DNA of 64,000 nt, from positions 1-64,000 of the forward strand of contig NZ_FOYW01000004.1 in the NCBI RefSeq assembly GCF_900115285.1, read 5' to 3'. Under the pieces are notes generated by a model, which was not told the origin of the DNA, did no database searches, and saw only the letters and a list, made by a program, of their open reading frames with translations. This document shows positions 44,335-53,082 of this stretch, one piece after another. This stretch comes from Marinobacter daqiaonensis (GTDB lineage Bacteria > Pseudomonadota > Gammaproteobacteria > Pseudomonadales > Oleiphilaceae). Position numbers and translations under genes: made by a program. How positions within the stretch are numbered: the stretch's first letter is position 1; every line of letters starts with the position of its first letter.

Positions 44335-46146
44335 GTGATTGATAAGCTTAGAAATGTAGCCATTATTGCCCACGTTGACCATGGAAAGACCACCCTGGTG
44401 GACCAGCTGTTGCGCCAGTCCGGCACCCTGGACCGAAAAGAGCTCGAGAGCGAGCGGGTCATGGACTCCAATGACCAGGAAAAGGAGCGTGGTATCACCA
44501 TTCTGGCCAAGAACACGGCCCTGAAATGGCACGACTACGCCATTAACATTGTGGACACCCCGGGTCACGCCGACTTCGGTGGTGAGGTTGAACGTGTCAT
44601 GAGCATGGTGGACTGCGTGCTGCTGGTGGTGGATTCCATCGACGGCCCCATGCCGCAAACCCGCTTCGTGACCCAGAAGGCATTCGCTGCCGGCCTCCGT
44701 CCCATCGTGGTGGTCAACAAGATTGACCGTCCGGGCGCGCGCCCGGACTGGGTGGTGGATCAGGTTTTTGATCTTTTCGACAACCTCGGCGCCACCGACG
44801 AGCAGCTCGATTTCCCCATTGTCTATGCCAGCGCCCTGAACGGTATCGCCGGCATGGATCACGAGGCCATGGACGACAACATGGACGCTGTCTTCCAGGC
44901 GATTGTCGACCATGTTCCGGCGCCTGCGGTTGATCCGGACGGGACTTTCCAGATGCAGATTTCCCAGCTGGATTACAGCAGCTTTCTGGGCGTCATCGGC
45001 ATTGGCCGCATCATGCGGGGCAAGGTGAAGACCAATACACCGGTGGCAGCCATCGGTGCCGACGGCAAAAAGCGCAGCGGTCGTATCCTCAAGATCATGG
45101 GGCATTCCGGTCTCCACCGGGTGGAAGTGGAAGAAGCACAGGCCGGTGACATCGTCTGCGTCAGCGGTCTCGACCAGCTGCACATCTCTGACACCCTGTG
45201 TGATCCCAATGCCGTGGAGGCACTGCCGCCGCTGACCGTGGACGAGCCCACGGTATCCATGACCTTCCAGGTCAACGACTCGCCGTTCGCCGGCAAGGAA
45301 GGCAAGTACGTCACCAGCCGCAACATCAAGGAGCGACTGGAGAAGGAGTTGCTGCACAACGTCGCCCTGCGGGTAGAGGAAGGTGAATCCGCCGACAAGT
45401 TCAAGGTTTCCGGACGTGGTGAACTGCACCTGTCGGTGCTGATCGAAAACATGCGCCGTGAAAACTTCGAGCTGGCGGTGGGACGGCCTGAAGTGGTTAT
45501 CCGCGAGATTGACGGCGTAAAGCAGGAGCCCTACGAGAATGTGATCGTCGACATCGAGGAGCAGCACCAGGGCCCTGTCATGGAACAGATGGGTCTTCGC
45601 AAGGGTGACCTGACCAACATGATTCCCGATGGCAAGGGCCGCATGCGGCTGGAATACACGATTCCCGCCCGCGGGCTGATCGGCTTCCGGAATGCGTTCC
45701 TGACCATGACCTCCGGTACCGGTATCCTGACCTCTACCTTCAGCCACTACGGGCCGATCAAGGAGGGCGCCATGGGCAGCCGCCAGAACGGTGTGCTGGT
45801 CTCCATGGCCAACGGCACCGCGCTGACGTACTCCCTGGAAACACTTCAGAGCCGGGGCAAGCTGTTCCTGGACCCGGGCCAGGAAGTCTACGAGGGTCAG
45901 TTGTGCGGTATCCACAGCCGGGATAACGACATTGTGATCAACCCCACCAAGGGCAAAAAGCTGGACAACATGCGTGCCTCCGGTAAGGACGAGGTGATCG
46001 GCCTGGTGCCGCCCATCAAGTTCACCCTGGAGCAGGCGCTGGAGTTCATCGACGAAGATGAACTGGTGGAAGTGACTCCCAAGTCGATCCGGCTGCGCAA
46101 GAAGCTGCTGACCGAAAACGAGCGCAAGCGCGCCGGCAAGAAGTAA
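44335..46146 (+). CDS. typA: Translational GTPase TypA/BipA
   Basis: A 603-residue ribosome-associated GTPase of the EF-G type, linked to 50S assembly and stress growth. I chose the GTG at 44335, giving [20 protein letters not shown], which matches the family N-terminus and follows AGGAA by six bases; ATG 44317 would add six residues. G motifs: AHVDHGKT (residues 12-19), [25 protein letters not shown]. The C-terminal [12 protein letters not shown] is typical. The gene ends six bases before the CACGGA palindrome. Confidence 0.95.
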   Translation: MIDKLRNVAIIAHVDHGKTTLVDQLLRQSGTLDRKELESERVMDSNDQEKERGITILAKNTALKWHDYAINIVDTPGHADFGGEVERVMSMVDCVLLVVDSIDGPMPQTRFVTQKAFAAGLRPIVVVNKIDRPGARPDWVVDQVFDLFDNLGATDEQLDFPIVYASALNGIAGMDHEAMDDNMDAVFQAIVDHVPAPAVDPDGTFQMQISQLDYSSFLGVIGIGRIMRGKVKTNTPVAAIGADGKKRSGRILKIMGHSGLHRVEVEEAQAGDIVCVSGLDQLHISDTLCDPNAVEALPPLTVDEPTVSMTFQVNDSPFAGKEGKYVTSRNIKERLEKELLHNVALRVEEGESADKFKVSGRGELHLSVLIENMRRENFELAVGRPEVVIREIDGVKQEPYENVIVDIEEQHQGPVMEQMGLRKGDLTNMIPDGKGRMRLEYTIPARGLIGFRNAFLTMTSGTGILTSTFSHYGPIKEGAMGSRQNGVLVSMANGTALTYSLETLQSRGKLFLDPGQEVYEGQLCGIHSRDNDIVINPTKGKKLDNMRASGKDEVIGLVPPIKFTLEQALEFIDEDELVEVTPKSIRLRKKLLTENERKRAGKK

Positions 46147-46152
46147 GGACTT

Positions 46153-46324
46153 TTAGCCACGGAAACCACGGAAGGCACGGAAAGTAAAGACCAAAGATAG
46201 CCACGGACAACACGGACACACACGGACGAAAAGATTAGTAAGTTAAAAATCTTTCTGTCTTAGTCCTTGAGTGTCCGTGGCTAAAGATTCTTTTTCCGTG
46301 TCCTTCCGTGGTTTCCGTGGCTAA
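46153..46324. repeat. CACGGA two-tier palindrome, copy 1
   Basis: A 172-base imperfect inverted repeat. The outer arms (46153-46185 and 46290-46324) match perfectly for 23 bases and carry three CACGGAA units each; the inner arms carry CACGGAC units (46201-46228; 46272-46282). The apical segment 46229-46265 is A/T-rich and similar to that of copy 2. It starts six bases after the typA stop and could act as a terminator or barrier. Not assigned to any named repeat family. Confidence 0.8.
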
Positions 46325-46330
46325 TCCTGT

Positions 46331-46360
46331 TTTTCCGCGTACTTCGCGGATTCCGCGGCA
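46331..46360. repeat. CGCGGA variant of the palindromic unit
   Basis: Read on the minus strand, this is three CGCGGA-like units (GCCGCGGAATCCGCGAAG then TACGCGGAAAA), laid out like the CACGGAA arm next door but with CGCGGA in place of CACGGA. A matching CGCGGAAAAAA flanks copy 2. Confidence 0.5.
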
Positions 46361-46421
46361 AAACATGATTTCCCCCGCCAATGTCAGCTAGACTCCTGAA
46401 ATCCCCAAAACGGAGTTTGTG

Positions 46422-47384
46422 ATGCTGAGTCTCTATCCTGAAATCCAGCCCTACGCCCGCCACCGCCTTGCCGTGGATCCTCCCCATGAGCTGTACCTGG
46501 AAGAGTCCGGTAACCCTGACGGGATTCCGGTAATCGTCATTCATGGCGGCCCGGGTGGTGGTTGCGAGGAGTGGTATCGGAGATTCTTCGATGCCGAGCG
46601 GTTCCGGATCATCCTGCTGGACCAGCGCGGGGCAGGGCGCTCGACCCCCCTGGCCGAGCTCAGGGGTAATACCACGCAGGCGCTGGTGGAGGATCTGGAG
46701 CGGGCGCGACAGTTCCTGGGTATTGATCGCTGGATACTCTTTGGTGGCAGCTGGGGCTCGACACTAAGTCTGGCTTACGCCCAGGAATGGCCCGGGCATG
46801 TTCTGGGACTGGTGTTAAGAGGGATATTCCTGTGTCGTCCTGAAGATATCCGCTGGTTCTATCAGGATGGCGCCGGTCGCGTTTTTCCGGATTACTGGCA
46901 GGACTACCTGGCGCCGATTCCTGCTGTGGAACGTGGAGACATGGTCAGCGCTTACTATCGCCGCCTCACCAGCTCCAACGAGCTCGAGCAGATTCAGGCC
47001 GCCAAGGCCTGGTCCATATGGGAGGGGCGGTGCGCCACTTTGCATCCCAATCCCCGGGTAGTGGAGCACTTTGCCCACCCCCATACCGCGATCGCCCTGG
47101 CGCGGATCGAATGCCACTACTTCATGAATAATGCTTTCCTGGAACCGGGGCAACTGCTGGCCAACGCAGGACGGCTGGCGGAAATACCCGGCGTCATTGT
47201 CCATGGCCGTTACGACATGGTCTGCCCGCTGGATAATGCCTTTGCCCTCAGTGAGGCCTGGCCCCAGGCTGAGCTGCAGATAATCCGCGACGCGGGGCAC
47301 TCGGCCTCTGAACCCTCGCTGATCGATGCGTTGATGCGTGCTGTGGAGACCGTGGCCCGGGAGTCCGAGCCAAGGCCGGCGTGA
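46422..47384 (+). CDS. pip: Proline iminopeptidase
   Basis: A 320-residue alpha/beta hydrolase that removes N-terminal proline from peptides. The oxyanion motif HGGPGGG, nucleophile elbow GGSWGS, the acid in HGRYDMVCP and the base in DAGHSASEP give the Ser-Asp-His triad in order. The C-terminal family feature FMNNAFLEPGQLL is present. ATG 46422 is chosen since CGGAG lies six bases upstream; GTG 46419 is too close to it. Confidence 0.95.
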   Translation: MLSLYPEIQPYARHRLAVDPPHELYLEESGNPDGIPVIVIHGGPGGGCEEWYRRFFDAERFRIILLDQRGAGRSTPLAELRGNTTQALVEDLERARQFLGIDRWILFGGSWGSTLSLAYAQEWPGHVLGLVLRGIFLCRPEDIRWFYQDGAGRVFPDYWQDYLAPIPAVERGDMVSAYYRRLTSSNELEQIQAAKAWSIWEGRCATLHPNPRVVEHFAHPHTAIALARIECHYFMNNAFLEPGQLLANAGRLAEIPGVIVHGRYDMVCPLDNAFALSEAWPQAELQIIRDAGHSASEPSLIDALMRAVETVARESEPRPA

Positions 47385-47501
47385 AACATTGATCAGCGGG
47401 CAGTCTCACGCTGTCCAGCGCCGGCGTGCTCGACTTGCTTTGCGGTTCCGTCGCCGATAGAATCCCATCGCTTTCGAAACCAACTTGGCTTCAGGATTGC
47501 C

Positions 47502-47945
47502 ATGAAGGGATTGATCCAGAGGGTGACTCAGGCAAGCGTATCAGTGGATGGCGAGGTGATTGCCAGCATTGACGGGGGCCTGCTTTTGCTGCTGGGAGTG
47601 GAGCGCAGGGACAGTGTCGCCCAGGCCGACGCGCTGGTTGGCAAAATTATCCGTTATCGGATTTTTCCCGATGACCAGGGCCGCATGAACCGCAGTGTTG
47701 AAGATAGTGGCGGCTCCCTTCTGATCGTACCCCAGTTCACCCTTGCTGCCGATACCGGTTCCGGTACCCGTCCGGGTTTTTCCAATGCCGCTGAGCCGAA
47801 AACCGCTCGCGAGCTTGTGGATTACTTTGGTCATGAGGCGAAAAAAGTTCTTGGCGAGGAACGGGTCGAATTCGGAAGATTCGGTGCTGACATGAAAGTG
47901 GCATTGGTCAATGACGGGCCGGTGACTTTCCTGTTGAATGCCTGA
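47502..47945 (+). CDS. dtd: D-aminoacyl-tRNA deacylase
   Basis: A 147-residue homodimeric enzyme that hydrolyses D-amino acids and Gly from mischarged tRNA. The two active site motifs are present as PQFTLAADT (Pro in place of the more common Ser of SQFTL) and NDGPVTF. The start MKGLIQRVTQASVSVDG is typical. It follows pip after 117 bases and may be transcribed with it. Confidence 0.95.
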   Translation: MKGLIQRVTQASVSVDGEVIASIDGGLLLLLGVERRDSVAQADALVGKIIRYRIFPDDQGRMNRSVEDSGGSLLIVPQFTLAADTGSGTRPGFSNAAEPKTARELVDYFGHEAKKVLGEERVEFGRFGADMKVALVNDGPVTFLLNA

Positions 47946-48436
47946 CATTGTTATCGGACAGGACAATAGGTAAAGTTTCGCGACCTGTCGGTTATGGCGC
48001 ATTTTTGTGCGTCCGCGGTTCTGTCTCTGAGGGAGTGCCCCCGACTGGTGCGAGGCGCGGGCTACCTGAGCTGCGTAGAAGGTGGTATTCATCAATAATA
48101 TTTTGTTTTTAAAGGTTTTTCAGGGTTCTGGCTCTGTTTTTGAACGCTGACTTAAAGCTTTTGGTTATATTCAGCCCCGAAGCGGGTCGTAATCTGCTAA
48201 AAAATTCAGGCGGATTGTTTGCAAAATCGATTGCTGTGTATTAAAAAGGTTTTTCAAGGCGCAGCTTTAACAAAGCTGTGTAAGTGATTGACTGTGAAGG
48301 GCTCCGAAAAAAGAAGTCTGACGTCATCACCCCATCAGTCATGGCCTCCAGGCCAGGAGCATGGGCGTATTGAGACTGATAGGCGGGCCAGATCCGTCGC
48401 TAAAAAACCTGAGTTAACTCAAAAGGAAGACGCAAA
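47946..48436. other. Long leader region of the porin gene
   Basis: 491 bases without a gene. It is A/T-rich from 48100 to 48260 and contains two copies of a near-identical AAAGGTTTTTCA element (about 48111-48122 and 48245-48256), a possible promoter (TTGAAC at 48140-48145 with TTATAT at 48165-48170, spacing 19), and a perfect 12-bp palindrome TGAGTTAACTCA (48410-48421) next to the ribosome binding site AAGGAAG. A long, regulated mRNA leader is likely. Confidence 0.5.
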
Positions 48437-49468
48437 ATGAAAAAGACTCTTATCGCATCTGCGATCGCTGCTGTTTCTTTCTCTGGCACTGCTGTCGCGC
48501 AGACCGGTTCTGAGACCACTGAACTGACCCCGACCGCTTCCGAGCTGGCTGCCAAGCTGGACTCCATGCCGGAAATTTACGGCAACATCCAGCTGGCCGT
48601 GACTCACGACAACTACGACGGCGGTCCGTCCGAAACCAATCATTTTGACAACGGTTCAACCATCGGCGTTCTGCACGATCACGAACTCGCGCCGGGCGTG
48701 GAAGGCTTCTTCAAGGCCGAGTTCCACTTCGATGCGGATGATAACAATGGCACGAACGACGGTATCTACGAGATCGACGAAGCCTACGTCGGTGTTCGCG
48801 GCGACAATTTCGGTCAGATCTGGGTCGGTAAGGACGACGACACCTATGAGCGCGCCGTTACTGTGGTTTCCGAGTACTACGAGGCAGCTGTTCTGAGCCA
48901 GGGCGTTTCCTACACCACTGGTGAGGGCGACCTGATCCAGTACATGTCTCCGTCCTTCGGTGGCCTGTCTATCTTGGGTGCAGTCCAGTACAACGGCGAC
49001 AGCGACACCAAGGGCAAGGGTGAGAAATCCTACCCGTGGCAGCTGGCTGCTGTCTACGAAATGGGCGGGCTGGAACTGGCTGCAGCTATTGACTCCAACG
49101 ATGGCGCCGGCAGCAACGAAAACACTTATGGTCTGCGTGCAACCTACAGTCTCGAAAGCCTGGATCTGACCGCTGAGTACCACACTCGCGAAGACGTTCA
49201 GGACAACTACGCGGTTCAGGGCGTGTACACTATGGGCGCGAACCGGTTCGCGGCATCATACGAGCGCACAGACCTTGAAGACGGAAGCGATCTGAGCCGT
49301 GATGTAATCACCCTGCAGGCCCTGCACAACCTGTCTGACCACATGTACGTTTGGGTCGAAGGCTATCTGGGTGGTGGTGACGATGTTTGGAGCTGGGATG
49401 ATTCCAATCCCACAGCTGTAACTGACGAGCGCTCTGTCGCCGCAGTTGGCGCAGTTTACTACTTCTGA
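48437..49468 (+). CDS. Outer membrane porin
   Basis: A 343-residue Gram-negative porin: signal peptide MKKTLIASAIAAVSFSGTAVA (cleavage after residue 21), then alternating beta-strand sequence of an OmpC/OmpU-like 16-strand barrel. PEIYGNIQLAVTH starts the first strand; the acidic loop HFDADDNNGTNDG is typical of marine strains; the last residue is Phe, the BAM signal. It has its own long leader and a strong terminator, so it is a single-gene unit. Confidence 0.93.
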   Translation: MKKTLIASAIAAVSFSGTAVAQTGSETTELTPTASELAAKLDSMPEIYGNIQLAVTHDNYDGGPSETNHFDNGSTIGVLHDHELAPGVEGFFKAEFHFDADDNNGTNDGIYEIDEAYVGVRGDNFGQIWVGKDDDTYERAVTVVSEYYEAAVLSQGVSYTTGEGDLIQYMSPSFGGLSILGAVQYNGDSDTKGKGEKSYPWQLAAVYEMGGLELAAAIDSNDGAGSNENTYGLRATYSLESLDLTAEYHTREDVQDNYAVQGVYTMGANRFAASYERTDLEDGSDLSRDVITLQALHNLSDHMYVWVEGYLGGGDDVWSWDDSNPTAVTDERSVAAVGAVYYF

Positions 49469-49501
49469 TCAGCTAGCCAGCTGAAACACGAAGCGGTATA
49501 G

Positions 49502-49533
49502 AAACCGGCAGCCTTCGGGCTGCCGGTTTTTTC
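49502..49533 (+). terminator. Terminator of the porin gene
   Basis: An 11-bp stem (AACCGGCAGCC at 49503-49513 with GGCTGCCGGTT at 49518-49528) and TTCG loop followed by TTTTTT. Confidence 0.92.
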
Positions 49534-49573
49534 GTTTATGGTGTCTGAAATCAACAGTCAGAGGGAGGCTTTC

Positions 49574-50434
49574 ATGGCTGAAGAGCTGGAGATCAAGCTC
49601 AGCCTGACACCGGGTGCGCTGAGCCAGGCCCGGCAGTGGCTGTCGGCCCGGGAGAACGTAACCGCAGCAGGGGATAAAACCCTGGTGAACCGCTATTACG
49701 ATACCCCGGATGGCGAGCTGAACCGGCAGAAGGCGGCCCTGCGGGTCCGCCAGGCCGGTGACCGGTATATCCAGACCCTGAAAACCCAGGGAGAGTTCGT
49801 GGAAGGAGCCCATCGCCGCGAAGAATGGGAGTGGCCCCTGGCAGGGACTGGGCTGAACATAGGTCTGATTGCCGACACACCGGTGGGAGACAACATCAAC
49901 CTGGCGGAGCTCGAGCCGGTATTCGAGACCAATTTTGAGCGAACCCTGTTGATGATCAGGACTGAGGACGGGGTCATCGAATGTGCGTTGGATCGGGGCA
50001 GTATCAGTGCCGGGGGTCGCGTCCGGGACCTTTGCGAGCTGGAGCTTGAACTTAAAGAGGGCAGTGACGAGGCTCTGTTGCCCTGGGCCCGGCAGCTTTC
50101 CGTGCAGGTCCCGGTGTTTCTGAATCTGATCAGCAAGGCGGAACAGGGCTATGAGCTGGCCGGACTCCATGATCCGCAGCCACTTCCGGACCAGGAACCG
50201 CTGGTGAACCGGGTGCTGCACGGCCTTTCCCGGGCCTGGCTGTCCGGCACGGCCGACCGGAGTCTGAAGGAGGATCTGGCGCGTCTGAGCGAGCGCCACG
50301 ACCTGGGCGAAACGCTGGCTGGGGACCTGGCCTGGCTGGAGAAGGAAATGCAGAAGCAGCCGATGGCCGATCTGGCGGCTTCGTCAACACGGCTGGGCCA
50401 GTTCCAGCTGGCGCTCCTGGAGCTTGGTCACTGA
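49574..50434 (+). CDS. CYTH domain inorganic triphosphatase
   Basis: A 286-residue protein of the YgiF type. The CYTH metal-triphosphate motif ExExK is residues 4-8 (ELEIK), followed by conserved YYDTPDGELNRQKAALRVRQ. The C-terminal 80 residues are charged and helical, with too few histidines for a full CHAD domain. I chose ATG 49574 because GGGAGG lies just upstream and the ExExK lies at the start; 49538 would add 12 residues. It may hydrolyse inorganic triphosphate. Confidence 0.85.
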   Translation: MAEELEIKLSLTPGALSQARQWLSARENVTAAGDKTLVNRYYDTPDGELNRQKAALRVRQAGDRYIQTLKTQGEFVEGAHRREEWEWPLAGTGLNIGLIADTPVGDNINLAELEPVFETNFERTLLMIRTEDGVIECALDRGSISAGGRVRDLCELELELKEGSDEALLPWARQLSVQVPVFLNLISKAEQGYELAGLHDPQPLPDQEPLVNRVLHGLSRAWLSGTADRSLKEDLARLSERHDLGETLAGDLAWLEKEMQKQPMADLAASSTRLGQFQLALLELGH

Positions 50435-50441
50435 ATGCGTA

Positions 50442-51806
50442 TCAGCCCAGTCCGAGAACCGCAGTTGCTATACTGAAATAGATCAGCACACCGCTGACAT
50501 CCGCTATGGTGGTGATCAGTGGCGTGCTGGCGGTCGCCGGGTCGAATTTCAGCTTGTCCAGCAGGAAAGGCAGCAGCATGCCTATGACGCTGCCCATCAG
50601 CACTACCGTCACCATGGTGATGGACACAACCATTGCGATGGCCGGGCTGGCCCGGAACAGCCCTATGACCATGACAGCCAGGGCCATGGTCAGGCCCAGG
50701 CCGGTGGCGACCAGAATGTCCTTGCCCAGCAGCATGCCCCAGTCACGGGTGGTGACATCGCCGGTGGCCATGCCCCGTATCATCAGGGTAGCGGACTGGG
50801 CTCCGGCATTGCCCGCGCTTGCCACCAGCAGAGGCATGAAAAAAAGCAGGGCAATGTGTGCCGATATGGTCTGTTCAAAGTAGGCGATACCCGCGCCGGT
50901 AAAGATGTTGCCGAACACCAGTATCACCAGCCACTGCACCCTGGACCGGTAGAGGGAGAAGGGAGAGGCGGTCTTGAAGCTGGTGTCCAGGCGGCCTACG
51001 GTCGCGCCCTTGTGCATGTCTTCCGTGGCTTCGGCTTCGGCCACGTCCATGGCATCGTCGTAGGTGACGATGCCCACCAGGCGTTCATCGTCGTCGACGA
51101 TTGGCAGCGCCAGCAGGTCGTAGCGGGAGATCAGCCGGGCCACTTCTTCCTGCTCGGTATCGGTGCGGGTGAAAACGAGGCCTGTGGCCATCAGCGAGTC
51201 CACCAGGGCGCCCGGGGCACTGATGATCAGGTTGCGTAGGGAGATGGCCCCCAGCAGCTTGTGGCTTTTGTCCACTACGTAAGCCTGGTAAATGGTCTCC
51301 TTGTCCGGGGCGGTGTTGCGCAGTAAGGACAGCGCCGAGGCGACGGTCATGCCAGAGCTGACAACCGCATAGTCCGAGGTCATGATGGCGCCAGCGGTGC
51401 CTTCCTCGAAGCTTGCCAGGCGAAGCAGGTCCTCCCGCTCCCGGCTGGCAAGGGACTGGAACAGGGCGTGCTGCTGGTTTTCATCCAGGAGGTTGAAGAA
51501 GTCGGCTCGCTCGTCGGCGGACATGTCGGTGACAATACCCGCCAGGGCACCTTTCGGAATCAGCCTGGCCAGGATCTTCTGCATGTCCGGCTCGATGTAG
51601 CCAAACACCTTGGCCTGCTGATCGGCGGGCAGGCTCTGCAGAAGCGCCAGTCCCTTGGCGTCATCCTCGGCACCGGTATACTCAATGAAATCCGCCAGGT
51701 CCGCTGCATTGTAGGAAGATGCGGCGGTCTGGATTTCGTCCGGATGGCCGGACTCCAGGGCTTCGTAAAGAGGCTGGAAAAACTCTGAATCAAGGAATGA
51801 CACCAA
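50442..51806 (-). CDS. mgtE: Magnesium transporter MgtE
   Basis: A 454-residue Mg2+ channel/transporter. The N-domain of helical repeats (residues about 20-125, ADLADFIEYTGAEDDAKGLAL), a CBS pair (about 130-255, including GIVTYDDAMDVAEAEATED) and a C-terminal five-helix membrane part (about 280-454) are present. MPLLVASAGNAGAQSATLMIR is the diagnostic membrane motif. ATG 51806 is followed directly by VSFLDSEFFQPL. It converges on the CYTH gene with seven bases between. Confidence 0.94.
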   Translation of the reverse strand: MVSFLDSEFFQPLYEALESGHPDEIQTAASSYNAADLADFIEYTGAEDDAKGLALLQSLPADQQAKVFGYIEPDMQKILARLIPKGALAGIVTDMSADERADFFNLLDENQQHALFQSLASREREDLLRLASFEEGTAGAIMTSDYAVVSSGMTVASALSLLRNTAPDKETIYQAYVVDKSHKLLGAISLRNLIISAPGALVDSLMATGLVFTRTDTEQEEVARLISRYDLLALPIVDDDERLVGIVTYDDAMDVAEAEATEDMHKGATVGRLDTSFKTASPFSLYRSRVQWLVILVFGNIFTGAGIAYFEQTISAHIALLFFMPLLVASAGNAGAQSATLMIRGMATGDVTTRDWGMLLGKDILVATGLGLTMALAVMVIGLFRASPAIAMVVSITMVTVVLMGSVIGMLLPFLLDKLKFDPATASTPLITTIADVSGVLIYFSIATAVLGLG

Positions 51807-51833
51807 ACTTGCCCCTCGTTACTGTCGCCCCGG

Positions 51834-53003
51834 CTATCCGCCGGCCGCGCTCAGGTCAGCGTCTTTCTCTGGCGTGCCCTGAATGGAGCGCACCTTTTCC
51901 ATGAACCGCTGGTGTCGCTCCAGCGCTTCCTCAACCACGGACACTTCTGGTGTTTCGCTGGACTTCACCAGGACGAAAAGGCCTTTTCCTGCCACTTTGA
52001 CGGCGGGTGCAGGGTGGCAAATGATCTCGTCATCCTTATCGACGTAGGCGAGCGCCGTGCCGATGCCGTGACGGATGAGCGCCGTGACTATATCAGACCA
52101 GGTCAGATCATCCAGTGCCAGGTTGTACCTATGTGGATGATCCTGCTCGTAATTGAACATGTCTTCGAGGACCTTTTCGCTCCCGGGAGAGACCACCGCC
52201 CGGACCATGATTTCGGGATAGGTGCGCACCGGCCGCAGGATAGAGCGGATTCCAATGGCTTTGAACCGTTGCCTGTTCTTGTCGCTGACACATTCTGCCG
52301 TGGTCTTGCCCGCCAGGCTAAGCTCACTGAGGCGGTGGGCCACATCGAAGGTATAGCTGTCAGAGGCGGGGTCCGCTTCGTCCTGGGCCAGCAGCAGGAT
52401 GTTCCTGGCCTGGCCGACATGGGCGGATTTCAGGTCCTCTTCGTTGGCGCCGGTGCCATGGTAGTGTACCAGGCCTATATCCCGGAGCTCCGGCGGCAGG
52501 CCAGAGGGGTACTGTTGCGTGAGCAGCAGGATGGGGACATTTTCGTACCCCGGGACCGCCCTCAACTGAGTGGCGATACGCAGGAAGTACTGTTCGCCCC
52601 CCCGGCTTGGCGTGTTGATGATCACGACATGGTTTTTCATCTTGTAGATCCAGCGTCCGGTTATAATTCTTTCCCGGCGATAGAACCGGTACTCGATGTA
52701 GTCACTGACGATCAGCGTCAGGAGGGTGATCGCGGTGAGAAACATAACCGCGATGGTACTCAGGCGGCCGATGAGAGTCTGCGGGGCGTAGTCACCGTAA
52801 CCAACGGTCACCAGCGTGGTCATGGTGAGCCATAATGACTCGAACAGTGACAGCTCTTCGGCCCACCAGATGACGAGTACCTGAAAACACAGCAGGCCGG
52901 CGAGAATCAGGAAAAGCCGCTTGACCCGGGTCTTGATGATTCCGGACATCGGCAGGTGGGTCATCTGATGTTCCGGGTTCAGCGGTTTCCGGTATTTTTG
53001 CAT
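51834..53003 (-). CDS. Two-helix potassium channel with RCK domain
   Basis: A 389-residue protein with two transmembrane helices (about residues 30-48 and 78-100) flanking the pore. The selectivity filter TVGYGD is residues 66-71. The C-terminal cytosolic part (about 115-345) has a TrkA-N/RCK-like fold (HVVIINTPSRGGEQYFL). I chose ATG 53003 because earlier starts would overlap the divergent glnE gene; the ribosome binding site is weak. Ligand unknown. Confidence 0.85.
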   Translation of the reverse strand: MQKYRKPLNPEHQMTHLPMSGIIKTRVKRLFLILAGLLCFQVLVIWWAEELSLFESLWLTMTTLVTVGYGDYAPQTLIGRLSTIAVMFLTAITLLTLIVSDYIEYRFYRRERIITGRWIYKMKNHVVIINTPSRGGEQYFLRIATQLRAVPGYENVPILLLTQQYPSGLPPELRDIGLVHYHGTGANEEDLKSAHVGQARNILLLAQDEADPASDSYTFDVAHRLSELSLAGKTTAECVSDKNRQRFKAIGIRSILRPVRTYPEIMVRAVVSPGSEKVLEDMFNYEQDHPHRYNLALDDLTWSDIVTALIRHGIGTALAYVDKDDEIICHPAPAVKVAGKGLFVLVKSSETPEVSVVEEALERHQRFMEKVRSIQGTPEKDADLSAAGG

Positions 53004-53082
53004 CGACGGCTCTGAAGGTTCAGTCGGGTCAGGGTTCGGTATACAGTAGTGAAAATATAACAGAGATACAGGGGTTTGTATT

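Noticed and set aside
44302..45915. Long open frame antisense to typA (537 codons)
   Set aside because: Histidine- and leucine-rich mirror of the typA codons, without known domains.
46153..46324. CACGGA repeats considered as a CRISPR array
   Set aside because: The repeat unit is only six to seven bases, spacing is two to four bases and orientation is inverted between arms.
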